Assembly (NCBI GenBank): GCA_038255685.1 | Contig: JBBSLC010000175.1 | Location: forward strand, 1 to 5,608 | DNA: 5,608 nt | Reading direction: 5' to 3' | Origin: CADCSY01 sp038255685 | GTDB lineage: Bacteria > Actinomycetota > Acidimicrobiia > Acidimicrobiales > CADCSY01 | Part shown: in pieces, positions 1 through 5,230 of the stretch | Layout: the number at the start of each line of letters is the position of its first letter | Numbering within the stretch: position 1 is the first letter of the stretch | The notes under the pieces: model-generated | Told to the model about the DNA's origin: nothing | What the model saw: only the letters and a program-made list of their open reading frames with translations | Databases searched by the model: none | Position numbers and translations under genes: made by a program

Positions 1-901
1 CGAGGCGCACGGCCACCACGGCGAGGACCACCAGGGCGAGGGCTCGGATGGCGGCGTCGGCGCTCGGGAGCTGGCTCGCAGCCGTCGACCGCGGCACCAG
101 CGGGCTCGCCGTCAGCTCCTGGTCGAGGCTCGTCGGCGTCGAACCGCCCGCTGCGGGGAGCAGGACGAGCTCCTGCGCCGGGACCGGGTCAGGCCCATCT
201 GCCTCGACGACCGGCGCCGGAGGTGCGACGACCTCGGCGGGGACCACGACCGATGCGACTTGCGGTGCTGGTGCCGGGGCCGGGGCCGGTGCCGCGGGGG
301 CGGGTGCAGCAGGATCGGGTGCAGCGGGAACGGGTGCTGCCGGGGCGGGTGCTGCCGGCGCCGGTGCGGCGGGCGCTGCCTGGGTGCCCGAACCGCTCGG
401 CTGCAAGAAGTCCTCGGTGATCCAGTGCAGGCCATCGGGAGTGCGCACGACGGCCACACCGACCACGCTGAACGAGGGATCGAGGATGTTCGCCCGGTGG
501 CCGTCGCTCGCCATGAGACGGTCGTGCGCGTCCTCGACGCTCCCGTTGAAGGCGACGTTCTCGCCGAGCGCCTTGGCACCGAGGCGCTGGCGGGTTGCCG
601 AGGTGAAGTAGGCGTCGTTGTGGGAGAGCGCATCGACGTCGGCCATGCGGTGGCTCCAGTCGAGCGCCACGGCGGTGACGTCGGCGCGGAGCGTGAGGGG
701 GCCGATCCCCACTGCCGCCCGGTCACGGTTCATCAGCTCCACGAGCCGTGCGGCGCCGGCGCTGTCCTCGACGCGCGGGGCCTCTTGGGCGGCGGCCGGT
801 CCAGCCAGCACCGCTGTCGCGAGCACAGCGATGACCACGGTGGCGATGACCCGAACAGGCCATGGGAGGGAGCGAGAGGTGACCACTGTTTCCATGGCCA
901 T
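1..901 (-). CDS. Secreted CAP/SCP-domain protein with Ala/Pro-rich linker and C-terminal hydrophobic segment (3' end beyond the window)
   Basis: The leftward frame is open from ATG at 901 through the window edge, 300 codons without a stop, so the C-terminus is missing. Residues 1-38 form a signal peptide: Arg10 and Arg17, a hydrophobic core at about 18-33, and an A-A-A/Q cleavage site after residue 38. Residues about 48-168 are a CAP (SCP/PR-1-like, bacterial YkwD-type) domain, with 'MNRDRAAVG' near its start, His94 in 'LSHND', Glu114 in 'LGENV', His135 in 'GHRANILDP' and Glu163 in 'TEDF'; these are the family's four cavity residues. An Ala/Pro-rich linker (175-213), a low-complexity stretch and a hydrophobic segment (about 283-298) followed by Arg299 suggest tethering to the membrane or wall. 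Bacterial CAP proteins are extracellular and mostly of unknown biochemical role. An in-frame TGA at 920-922 bounds the start; ATG at 895 is an alternative. No good Shine-Dalgarno is visible at either. Confidence 0.93.
   Translation of the reverse strand, partial: MAMETVVTSRSLPWPVRVIATVVIAVLATAVLAGPAAAQEAPRVEDSAGAARLVELMNRDRAAVGIGPLTLRADVTAVALDWSHRMADVDALSHNDAYFTSATRQRLGAKALGENVAFNGSVEDAHDRLMASDGHRANILDPSFSVVGVAVVRTPDGLHWITEDFLQPSGSGTQAAPAAPAPAAPAPAAPVPAAPDPAAPAPAAPAPAPAPAPQVASVVVPAEVVAPPAPVVEADGPDPVPAQELVLLPAAGGSTPTSLDQELTASPLVPRSTAASQLPSADAAIRALALVVLAVVAVRL
281..370 (-). repeat. Six tandem 15-base units encoding AAPxP pentapeptides
   Basis: Within the linker of the CAP-domain gene, residues 178-207 are six consecutive A-A-P-x-P pentapeptides, with x being Ala, Ala, Val, Asp, Ala, Ala. 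Flanking Ala/Pro residues extend the linker to 175-213 (263-379). The units share a 15-base period but differ at wobble positions, which fits an old expansion kept as coding sequence. Such Pro/Ala linkers usually form extended spacers between an exported domain and its wall or membrane anchor. This stretch is prone to length variation. Confidence 0.85.
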
Positions 902-978
902 GTCGTCGTCGAGGACTGGTCACCACCTTCGCCAACAGACGCCCAACGGCGCACAACATCTCGCGGAGGGACGAGCGG

Positions 979-984
979 TAGCGT
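979..984 (+). promoter_or_regulatory. Candidate -10 element for a leaderless transcript of the PLP-enzyme gene
   Basis: The hexamer TAGCGT fits the TAnnnT pattern of actinobacterial -10 elements and sits exactly six bases before the GTG start at 991. Transcription would then begin at or next to the start codon. No convincing -35 hexamer is seen. A GGAGGG at 965-970 lies 20 bases before the start, too far for a normal ribosome site, so a leaderless message is the simpler reading. The hexamer also contains the in-frame TAG that bounds the gene upstream. This is inferred from spacing only. Confidence 0.4.
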
Positions 985-990
985 CCCGCC

Positions 991-1983
991 GTGGACCTCG
1001 CCGACCTGCCGACGCCCGCCCTCGTGGTCGACGGCCTCGCCCTCGACCGCAACCTGGCGACGATGGCCCGGTCGCTGCCAGGCGATCGTCTGCGCCCCCA
1101 CGTCAAGGCGCACAAGACGACCGCCCTGGCGGCGCGCCAGCGCGACGTCGGCCACCTCGGCTTCACGTGCGCCACGATCCGGGAGGTCGAGGGCATGGCC
1201 GCGGCCGCCCTCGGCCACGACCTCCTGCTGGCCAACGAGGTCGTCGACGCCCGGCGCCTGGGTGCGGTCGTCGAGGGTGGCGCCCGGGTCACGCTCGCCG
1301 TCGACTCCCCCACCACCGTCGAGGCGGCTGCGGCCGGTGGCGTCCGCGAGGTGCTCGTCGACGTGAACGTCGGTCTCCCCCGCTGCGGATGCGCTCCGGA
1401 CGATGCCGGCCGGATCGCAGACCTGGCCAGGGAGCGCGGGCTCGAGGTCCGAGGGGTCATGGGCTACGAGGGGCAGGTCACCGTCGTGGCCGACCACGCC
1501 GAGCGGGCGGCTGCGGTCGAGCAAGCCATGGTGCTGCTCCTGCGGGCACACGAGCTGGTCGGAGGTGATGTCGTCTCGGCCGGCGCCACGGTCTCCTACG
1601 ACCTGAACACCTGGGCGACGGAGATCCAGGCAGGGTCCTACGCACTGATGGACACGGCGTTCGCGCCGATGGCGCCCGCCTTCGAACAGGCACTGTCGGT
1701 CATCGCCACCGTCATCTCGGTGTCACCGAAGTACGCAGTGGCCGACTGCGGCCTGAAGGCGCTCGGCATGGACCACGGCCTGCCTTCGATCGACGACGCC
1801 ACCGTCTGGCTCTGCTCCGACGAGCACATCACGTTCGCCCCGCAGCGCCCGCTCGCCGTCGGCGACCGCATCGCCGTGCGCCCGGCCCACGTCGACCCCA
1901 CCGTCGCCTACCACGAGCGCATGCACGTCGTGGAGGGCGACCAGGTCGTCGACGTCTGGCCCGTCGACCTCCGAGGCTGGTAG
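991..1983 (+). CDS. PLP-dependent D-threonine aldolase / D-serine dehydratase family enzyme (alanine-racemase fold)
   Basis: The product has 330 residues with the family's layout: an N-terminal alanine-racemase-type PLP barrel and a C-terminal beta domain carrying a metal site. Lys39 in 'RPHVKAHKT' is the expected PLP Schiff-base lysine. Other family blocks are 'ANEVVDARRL' (81-90), 'VNVGLPRCG' (125-133), 'GVMGYEGQV' (155-163), 'EIQAGSYALMD' (211-221), 'DCGLKALGMDHGLP' (252-265) and 'SDEH' (276-279). His300 and Asp302 in 'HVDPTV' align with the metal ligands. As I recall, D-threonine aldolase uses His-x-Asp and eukaryotic D-serine dehydratase His-x-Cys, so this copy leans towards aldolase chemistry: D-threonine or other beta-hydroxy-D-amino acids to glycine plus aldehyde. 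The substrate is not proven. At 330 residues it is somewhat shorter than characterised members (about 370-380). GTG at 991 is the first start after an in-frame TAG at 979-981. It is cytoplasmic and apparently transcribed alone. Confidence 0.9.
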   Translation: MDLADLPTPALVVDGLALDRNLATMARSLPGDRLRPHVKAHKTTALAARQRDVGHLGFTCATIREVEGMAAAALGHDLLLANEVVDARRLGAVVEGGARVTLAVDSPTTVEAAAAGGVREVLVDVNVGLPRCGCAPDDAGRIADLARERGLEVRGVMGYEGQVTVVADHAERAAAVEQAMVLLLRAHELVGGDVVSAGATVSYDLNTWATEIQAGSYALMDTAFAPMAPAFEQALSVIATVISVSPKYAVADCGLKALGMDHGLPSIDDATVWLCSDEHITFAPQRPLAVGDRIAVRPAHVDPTVAYHERMHVVEGDQVVDVWPVDLRGW

Positions 1984-1992
1984 CGCCTTCCG

Positions 1993-2041
1993 GCTCTCGG
2001 CACGTCAGTGGCCGGCATCTGGCTGATCGCGTGCCGAGAGC
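1993..2041. terminator. Perfect 12-bp inverted repeat between convergent genes, likely bidirectional terminator
   Basis: GCTCTCGGCACG at 1993-2004 is the exact reverse complement of CGTGCCGAGAGC at 2030-2041, with 25 bases between the arms. A smaller TCAG (2005-2008) / CTGA (2023-2026) pairing can extend the stem past a 3-base bulge. The repeat starts 9 bases after the stop of the PLP-enzyme gene and ends 22 bases beyond the stop of rdgB on the other strand, as expected for a terminator shared by two converging transcripts. Neither side has a T-tract, so it would be a hairpin-only terminator, or alternatively an mRNA 3'-end stabiliser. Confidence 0.6.
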
Positions 2042-2063
2042 GCAGACAGCCGGGCGCGCATCG

Positions 2064-2609
2064 TCAGGGGCGGAGGAGGGTCACGAGGGAGCGGAAGGCG
2101 TTGCCGCGGTGGCTGATGGCGTTCTTGTCGGCCTTGGTCATCTCGGCGAAGGAGCGACCGTCACCTGCGTCGGGAACGAAGACGGGGTCGTAGCCAAAGC
2201 CACGGTCACCGCGACGGGCATCGGTGATCACCCCGGTGCAGGTGCCCTGGGCGACGACCTCGGTGCCGTCGGGGCGGAGGACGAGGGCGACGGTGCGCCA
2301 GCGGGCCCGCCGGTCCGACACCCCCGCCAGCTCGGCCAGCAGCCGGTCGATGCCGCCGTAGCGCGCTGTCGTGACGCCGGGGCGACCCCCGAGGGCATCG
2401 ACCTCCAAGCCCGTGTCGTCGGCGACGGCCGCCTCCCCCGTCGCAGCAACGATCGCCCTCGCCTTGATGCGGGCGTTGTCGAGCAGGGTGTCGCCGTCCT
2501 CGACGGGTTCGGGGACGCCATCGGGTCGGGCGACGACCTCGAAGCCGGCCAGCAGCTCGACGAGCTCGGCCACCTTGCCGGGGTTGGCGGTGGCGAGGAC
2601 GAGACGCAC
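2064..2609 (-). CDS. rdgB: RdgB/HAM1-family dITP/XTP pyrophosphatase
   Basis: This 181-residue protein has the usual family length (about 180-205). It should hydrolyse dITP, ITP and XTP to the monophosphate plus pyrophosphate in the cytoplasm, keeping deaminated purines out of DNA and RNA. Family motifs are complete: 'ATANPGK' (6-12) at the substrate loop, 'TLLDNARIKA' (41-50), the acidic metal-binding stretch 'ADDTGLEVDAL' (63-73) with Asp64 and Asp65, 'PGVTTARY' (77-84), 'GFGYDPVF' (137-144), and the base-recognition end 'SFAEM...KNAISHR' (153-168). It starts with GTG at 2609, four bases after the rph stop; no strong ribosome site is seen, so translation is probably coupled to rph. It is the last gene of the leftward cluster and is followed by the inverted repeat. 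Confidence 0.96.
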   Translation of the reverse strand: MRLVLATANPGKVAELVELLAGFEVVARPDGVPEPVEDGDTLLDNARIKARAIVAATGEAAVADDTGLEVDALGGRPGVTTARYGGIDRLLAELAGVSDRRARWRTVALVLRPDGTEVVAQGTCTGVITDARRGDRGFGYDPVFVPDAGDGRSFAEMTKADKNAISHRGNAFRSLVTLLRP

Positions 2610-2613
2610 GTGC

Positions 2614-3369
2614 CTACCGGGACGAGGGAGGCGTGGCGACGACGCCGGCCTGCATCGCGAGGAGCTCGCCGATGCCCTTGCGGGCGAGGCCGAGCATGCC
2701 GTCGAGCTCCTCCTGGGAGAAGGCGAGGCCCTCGGCGGTGCCCTGCACCTCGACGAAGCGGCCGTCGCCGGTCATGACGACGTTCATGTCGACGTCGGCC
2801 CGGGAGTCCTCGCTGTAGGGGAGGTCGAGGCGAGGGGCCCCGTCGACGACGCCGACCGAGATCGCCGCGCACGCGGTGGTGAGCGGGTGCTCGGCGATGC
2901 GCCCGGCGTCGACCATGCGGGTGAGGGCGTCGTGCAACGCCACCCAGGCGCCGCAGATGCTGGCCGTGCGGGTGCCACCGTCGGCCTGGAGGGTGTCGCA
3001 GTCGACGACGATCTGGACGTCGGGCATCTTGGCCAGGTCGGTGACGGTCCGCAGCGAGCGCCCGATGAGGCGCTGGATCTCCTGGGTCCGCCCCGACTGC
3101 TTGCCCTTCGCTGCCTCACGTCCGACACGCTCGGGGCTCGAGCCCGGCAGCAGGGAGTACTCGGCGGTGACCCATCCCTTCCCCGTGCCTCGCAGCCAGC
3201 GGGGCACGTCGTCGTCGACCGAGGCGGTGCACAGCACCCGGGTCCGCCCGAAGCTGACCAGCACCGACCCGGCGGGGGCATCGGTGTAGTCGCGCTCGAA
3301 GGTGACGGGCCGCAGCTCGTCGTCGGCCCGGCCGTCGATCCGGGCGGCGTGGGTGGGGGTGGTGGTCAC
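2614..3369 (-). CDS. rph: Ribonuclease PH
   Basis: This 251-residue protein matches RNase PH (usually about 240-260), a phosphate-dependent 3'-to-5' exoribonuclease that trims tRNA precursors, normally as a hexameric ring. Motifs run in order: 'LRPVTFERDYT' (19-29), 'GSVLVSFGRTRVLCTASV' (34-51), 'GWVTAEYSLLPGSS' (65-78), the basic loop 'KGKQSGRTQEIQRLIGRSLR' (88-107), 'DCDTLQADGGTRTASI' (123-138) with the phosphate-site Gly-Thr-Arg at 132-134, and 'YSEDSRADVDMNVV' (185-198), whose Asp188 and Asp194 have the spacing of the catalytic acidic pair. GTG at 3369 is chosen because a GAGG lies seven bases upstream and the family N-terminus begins within 20 residues. The frame stays open upstream to about 3561, but that extension overlaps the MBL gene and has no family similarity. 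The start overlaps the MBL stop by four bases (GTGA). Confidence 0.97.
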   Translation of the reverse strand: MTTTPTHAARIDGRADDELRPVTFERDYTDAPAGSVLVSFGRTRVLCTASVDDDVPRWLRGTGKGWVTAEYSLLPGSSPERVGREAAKGKQSGRTQEIQRLIGRSLRTVTDLAKMPDVQIVVDCDTLQADGGTRTASICGAWVALHDALTRMVDAGRIAEHPLTTACAAISVGVVDGAPRLDLPYSEDSRADVDMNVVMTGDGRFVEVQGTAEGLAFSQEELDGMLGLARKGIGELLAMQAGVVATPPSSR

Positions 3370-4103
3370 GGGTGCACCTCGTGGTGGTCGTCGATGGCGG
3401 CGATGTCGACCGGGGCGCCGAAGGCCTCGGTGGCGTCGGCCCGGCTGCGATCGGGGTCGACCCCGGGCTGGAGATGGGTGAGGACGAGCTGGCGCACGCC
3501 GGCAGCGCGGGCGTCGGCTCCGGCCTGGGCGGCGCTCAGGTGCTGGACCGTGCCCGCCCACTCGGGCGCCAGCGTTGCTTCGCAGAGCGCCAGGCCGAGC
3601 CTGGGACCGAGCGCAGCGAGGGACCAGCCGGGACCGGTGTCGGCGCTGTAGCCGAGCGAGGCGCCGTCGCCGTCGACACGCATGCCCAGCGTCTCCCCCG
3701 GGTGATCGGTGCGGGAGAAGCGGAACGTCAGGGCGCCGATGTGGGTGACATCGCCATCGACCACGACCTGCCAGTCGAACGCAGGGCCCAGGTCGCCGTT
3801 GACCTCGGCTGCGAGCGCTCGCACCCGGGCCGGGGAGATCACGGGGAGCCCGGTCCGGGGCTTGATGTAGCGGGCCACGTTGTGGAACGGCAGCACGTCG
3901 ACCCAGTGGTCAGGGTGGGCGTGGCTGAGCACGACCCCGTCGAGCGCGTCGAGGTCGAGGTGGCGCTGGAGGTTGGCGAGCGTGCCGGGCCCGGCATCGA
4001 GCCACACCGCCGTGTCGCCAGCCCGCACGAGGTACCCGCTGCACGCACCCCCCGGTCCGGCGTAGGAGCCGGAGCAGCCGAGGACCGTGACCGAGAGCGT
4101 CAC
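3366..4103 (-). CDS. Metallo-beta-lactamase-fold hydrolase, Rv1339-like (possible cyclic-nucleotide phosphodiesterase)
   Basis: This protein of about 245 residues has the metallo-beta-lactamase fold of the RNase Z/phosphodiesterase branch. It begins with 'VTVLGCSGSY' and carries 'WLDAGPG' (34-40), the metal motif H-A-H-P-D-H (61-66), His134 in 'TDHPGETLG', Asp155 in 'GYSADTGPG', 'QHLSAAQAG' (187-195) and the last metal ligand His210 in 'LVLTHLQP'. These residues should hold two metal ions. Lying between murI and rph, it matches the place of M. tuberculosis Rv1339, which I recall being reported as an atypical class II cAMP phosphodiesterase; that function is inferred here from family and position. 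The start is uncertain. GTG at 4103 places the 'VTVLG' strand at residues 5-9; GTG at 4130 would add nine residues. Neither has a clear ribosome site, and a 67-base gap separates 4103 from the murI stop. The upstream extension to 4310 overlaps murI and is rejected. No signal peptide is seen. Confidence 0.9.
   Translation of the reverse strand: MTLSVTVLGCSGSYAGPGGACSGYLVRAGDTAVWLDAGPGTLANLQRHLDLDALDGVVLSHAHPDHWVDVLPFHNVARYIKPRTGLPVISPARVRALAAEVNGDLGPAFDWQVVVDGDVTHIGALTFRFSRTDHPGETLGMRVDGDGASLGYSADTGPGWSLAALGPRLGLALCEATLAPEWAGTVQHLSAAQAGADARAAGVRQLVLTHLQPGVDPDRSRADATEAFGAPVDIAAIDDHHEVHP
3377..3380 (-). promoter_or_regulatory. Ribosome binding site deciding the rph start
   Basis: On the leftward strand, GAGG lies seven bases before the GTG at 3369, inside the last codons of the MBL gene. 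This normal spacing supports the short rph start over the much longer upstream open frame. Confidence 0.6.
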
Positions 4104-4170
4104 CGCCGGGCCCGACCGAGCTCCGGGCACGCTCGCACCCGGGCGCCGGGTGAACGCGTCCCGAGACCGG

Positions 4171-4989
4171 TCATGACGTCCAGGCGAGCGGCTCGACGTG
4201 GGCGACCTCGGGACCGAGCAGGGCCTGGCCGAGCTCACGGAAGGCGTCGACGGGACCAGAGGAGAAGAAGCGGTGGCGGGCGGGGCCACCGCCGACCCCT
4301 CGGGCGACACCCGAGGACCGCAGCAGGGCGGCGACCTCGAAGGCGGTCTCGTCCGCGGAGGACACGAGCACGACGTCTCGTCCGACCACGTCGCTGATCG
4401 TACGTGCGAGGTAGGGGTAGTGCGTGCAGCCGAGCAGCAGGGTGTCGACCTCCGCTTCCACCACCGGGGCGAGGAGCCGCTCGGCCAGCACCGTCACCTG
4501 GTCGCTCGCCACCTCACCTCGCTCGACGAACTCGACGAAGCCGGGGCAGGCGGCGCAGGTCAGGACGAGATCGGGACCGGCGGCGGCAGCGAACGCTCGC
4601 TGGTAGGCGCCCGACGCGACCGTGCCGACGGTGGCGATGACCCCGACCCGACCGTGCGCGCTCACCGAGACCGAGGCCCGCACCCCTGGATCGATGACGC
4701 CGACCACTGGCACCGGCAAGGTCGCCTGCAGCTCGTCGAGGGCGGCTGCAGCAGCGGTGTTGCACGCAACGACGACCACCTTCACGTCGTGCGCCTCGAC
4801 CAGCAGGCGACCGATCTGATGGGCGAAGCCCGCGACCTCGGTGAGCGGCCGTGGACCGTAGGGGTAGCGACCGGAGTCGCCGACGTAGACGAGGTGCTCG
4901 TCGGGCAGCAGGTCGATCAATGCCCGGGCCACGGTGAGGCCGCCGAGGCCGCTGTCGAACATGCCGACCGGCCGCTCGTCACCGCCCAC
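4171..4989 (-). CDS. murI: Glutamate racemase
   Basis: This 272-residue protein (family about 255-285) interconverts L- and D-glutamate without cofactor, supplying D-Glu to MurD for peptidoglycan. The motifs are clear: 'GMFDSGLGGLTV' (9-20) with Asp12, 'YVGDSGRYPYG' (35-45), 'ACNTAAAAAL' (75-84) with catalytic Cys76, 'GVIDPG' (98-103), and 'LLLGCTHYPYL' (185-195) with the second catalytic Cys189 and neighbouring His191. The two cysteines are the acid/base pair of the family. GTG at 4989 directly follows the TGA (4992-4990) of the zinc-ribbon gene. A GAGG five bases upstream, inside that gene's last codons, supports this start; the ATG at Met10 would cut off the first strand. Translation is probably coupled to the small upstream gene. 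Confidence 0.97.
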   Translation of the reverse strand: MGGDERPVGMFDSGLGGLTVARALIDLLPDEHLVYVGDSGRYPYGPRPLTEVAGFAHQIGRLLVEAHDVKVVVVACNTAAAAALDELQATLPVPVVGVIDPGVRASVSVSAHGRVGVIATVGTVASGAYQRAFAAAAGPDLVLTCAACPGFVEFVERGEVASDQVTVLAERLLAPVVEAEVDTLLLGCTHYPYLARTISDVVGRDVVLVSSADETAFEVAALLRSSGVARGVGGGPARHRFFSSGPVDAFRELGQALLGPEVAHVEPLAWTS

Positions 4990-5148
4990 TCAGACCTCGT
5001 CCCCGTACGCCTCGCAGTCGGGGTTCTCGCACACGAACGTGGCGTCGACCACGTTGGAGGTCTCCCGGGGCAGCGCCGTCACCCCGCACGCCGGACAGAT
5101 CGGCGCCCGATCCTCGTCCTCTGACGCCTGGTCGTCCCACCCGGTCAC
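4990..5148 (-). CDS. Small zinc-ribbon protein of unknown function (52 residues)
   Basis: A 52-codon leftward frame runs from GTG at 5148 to TGA at 4990-4992. It has an acidic N-terminus ('DDQASEDEDR', 5-14), 'CPAC' (18-21) and 'CENPDC' (40-45), giving the four-cysteine pattern C-x2-C-x18-C-x4-C typical of a treble-clef or zinc-ribbon metal site. The last residues are again acidic ('YGDEV'). It has no signal peptide or membrane segment, so it should be cytoplasmic. No specific family is recognised, and the function is unknown. The stop abuts the murI start with no gap, and a ribosome site for murI lies inside its last codons. GTG at 5148 is the only usual start keeping both cysteine pairs; the frame upstream reaches a TAG at 5218-5220 without another ATG or GTG. 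A GGGAGG overlaps the start codon, too close for normal use, so initiation may be leaderless. Two properly spaced cysteine pairs and the exact junction argue for a real gene. Confidence 0.75.
   Translation of the reverse strand: MTGWDDQASEDEDRAPICPACGVTALPRETSNVVDATFVCENPDCEAYGDEV
4995..4998 (-). promoter_or_regulatory. Ribosome binding site for murI inside the zinc-ribbon gene
   Basis: On the leftward strand, GAGG lies five bases before the GTG at 4989 and within the last codons of the 52-residue gene. Ribosomes ending on the small gene would finish on top of this site, which fits translational coupling. Confidence 0.55.
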
Positions 5149-5218
5149 CTCCCGATGATGGCAGGCGACCGCTGCGGTGCCGCCCTGACGATCCGAGCAC
5201 CGCCCACCGCGCCGGTCC

Positions 5219-5224
5219 TAACCT
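5219..5224 (+). promoter_or_regulatory. Candidate -10 element for a leaderless transcript of the repeat-protein gene
   Basis: TAACCT fits TAnnnT and ends six bases before the ATG at 5231. No Shine-Dalgarno sequence precedes that ATG on this strand (the bases are CCTCCGGCC). The spacing equals that at the PLP-enzyme gene (979-984 to 991). A leaderless message starting at the ATG is inferred. No -35 element is convincing. Confidence 0.45.
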
Positions 5225-5230
5225 CCGGCC

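Noticed and set aside
281..370. Regular 15-base periodicity that could suggest a CRISPR-like or intergenic tandem repeat.
   Set aside because: The units are contiguous without spacers, keep the reading frame and encode AAPxP pentapeptides, so this is a coding linker.
965..970. GGAGGG as a ribosome binding site for the PLP-enzyme gene.
   Set aside because: It lies 20 bases before GTG 991, and an in-frame TAG at 979-981 rules out a closer upstream start in that frame.
260..1568. Rightward open frames (260-1366 and 618-1568) spanning the CAP gene, the divergent gap and the start of the PLP-enzyme gene.
   Set aside because: They cross two well-supported genes in other frames and have no recognisable domain; the first would need a TTG start inside the Ala/Pro linker.
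3370..3561. A longer N-terminus for RNase PH starting at about 3561.
   Set aside because: The extra 64 residues are Arg/Gly/Pro-rich, have no family similarity and overlap the MBL coding sequence; GTG 3369 has a GAGG seven bases upstream and gives the normal family length.
2371..3651. A 426-codon rightward open frame opposite rdgB, rph and the MBL gene.
   Set aside because: It is antisense to genes with complete family motifs, and its composition is the low-complexity Gly/Ala/Arg/Ser typical of shadow frames in GC-rich DNA; no domain is recognisable.
991..4989. The PLP enzyme and murI as one D-amino-acid operon.
   Set aside because: They lie on opposite strands and are separated by rdgB, rph and the MBL gene plus a likely two-way terminator, so they are not co-transcribed; shared D-amino-acid chemistry alone is weak evidence.
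3372..5124. Long rightward open frames (3372-4397 and 4198-5124) opposite the MBL gene, murI and the zinc-ribbon gene.
   Set aside because: They are shadows: rich in Gly, Asp, Arg and Val with no recognisable motif, and they overlap well-supported leftward genes.
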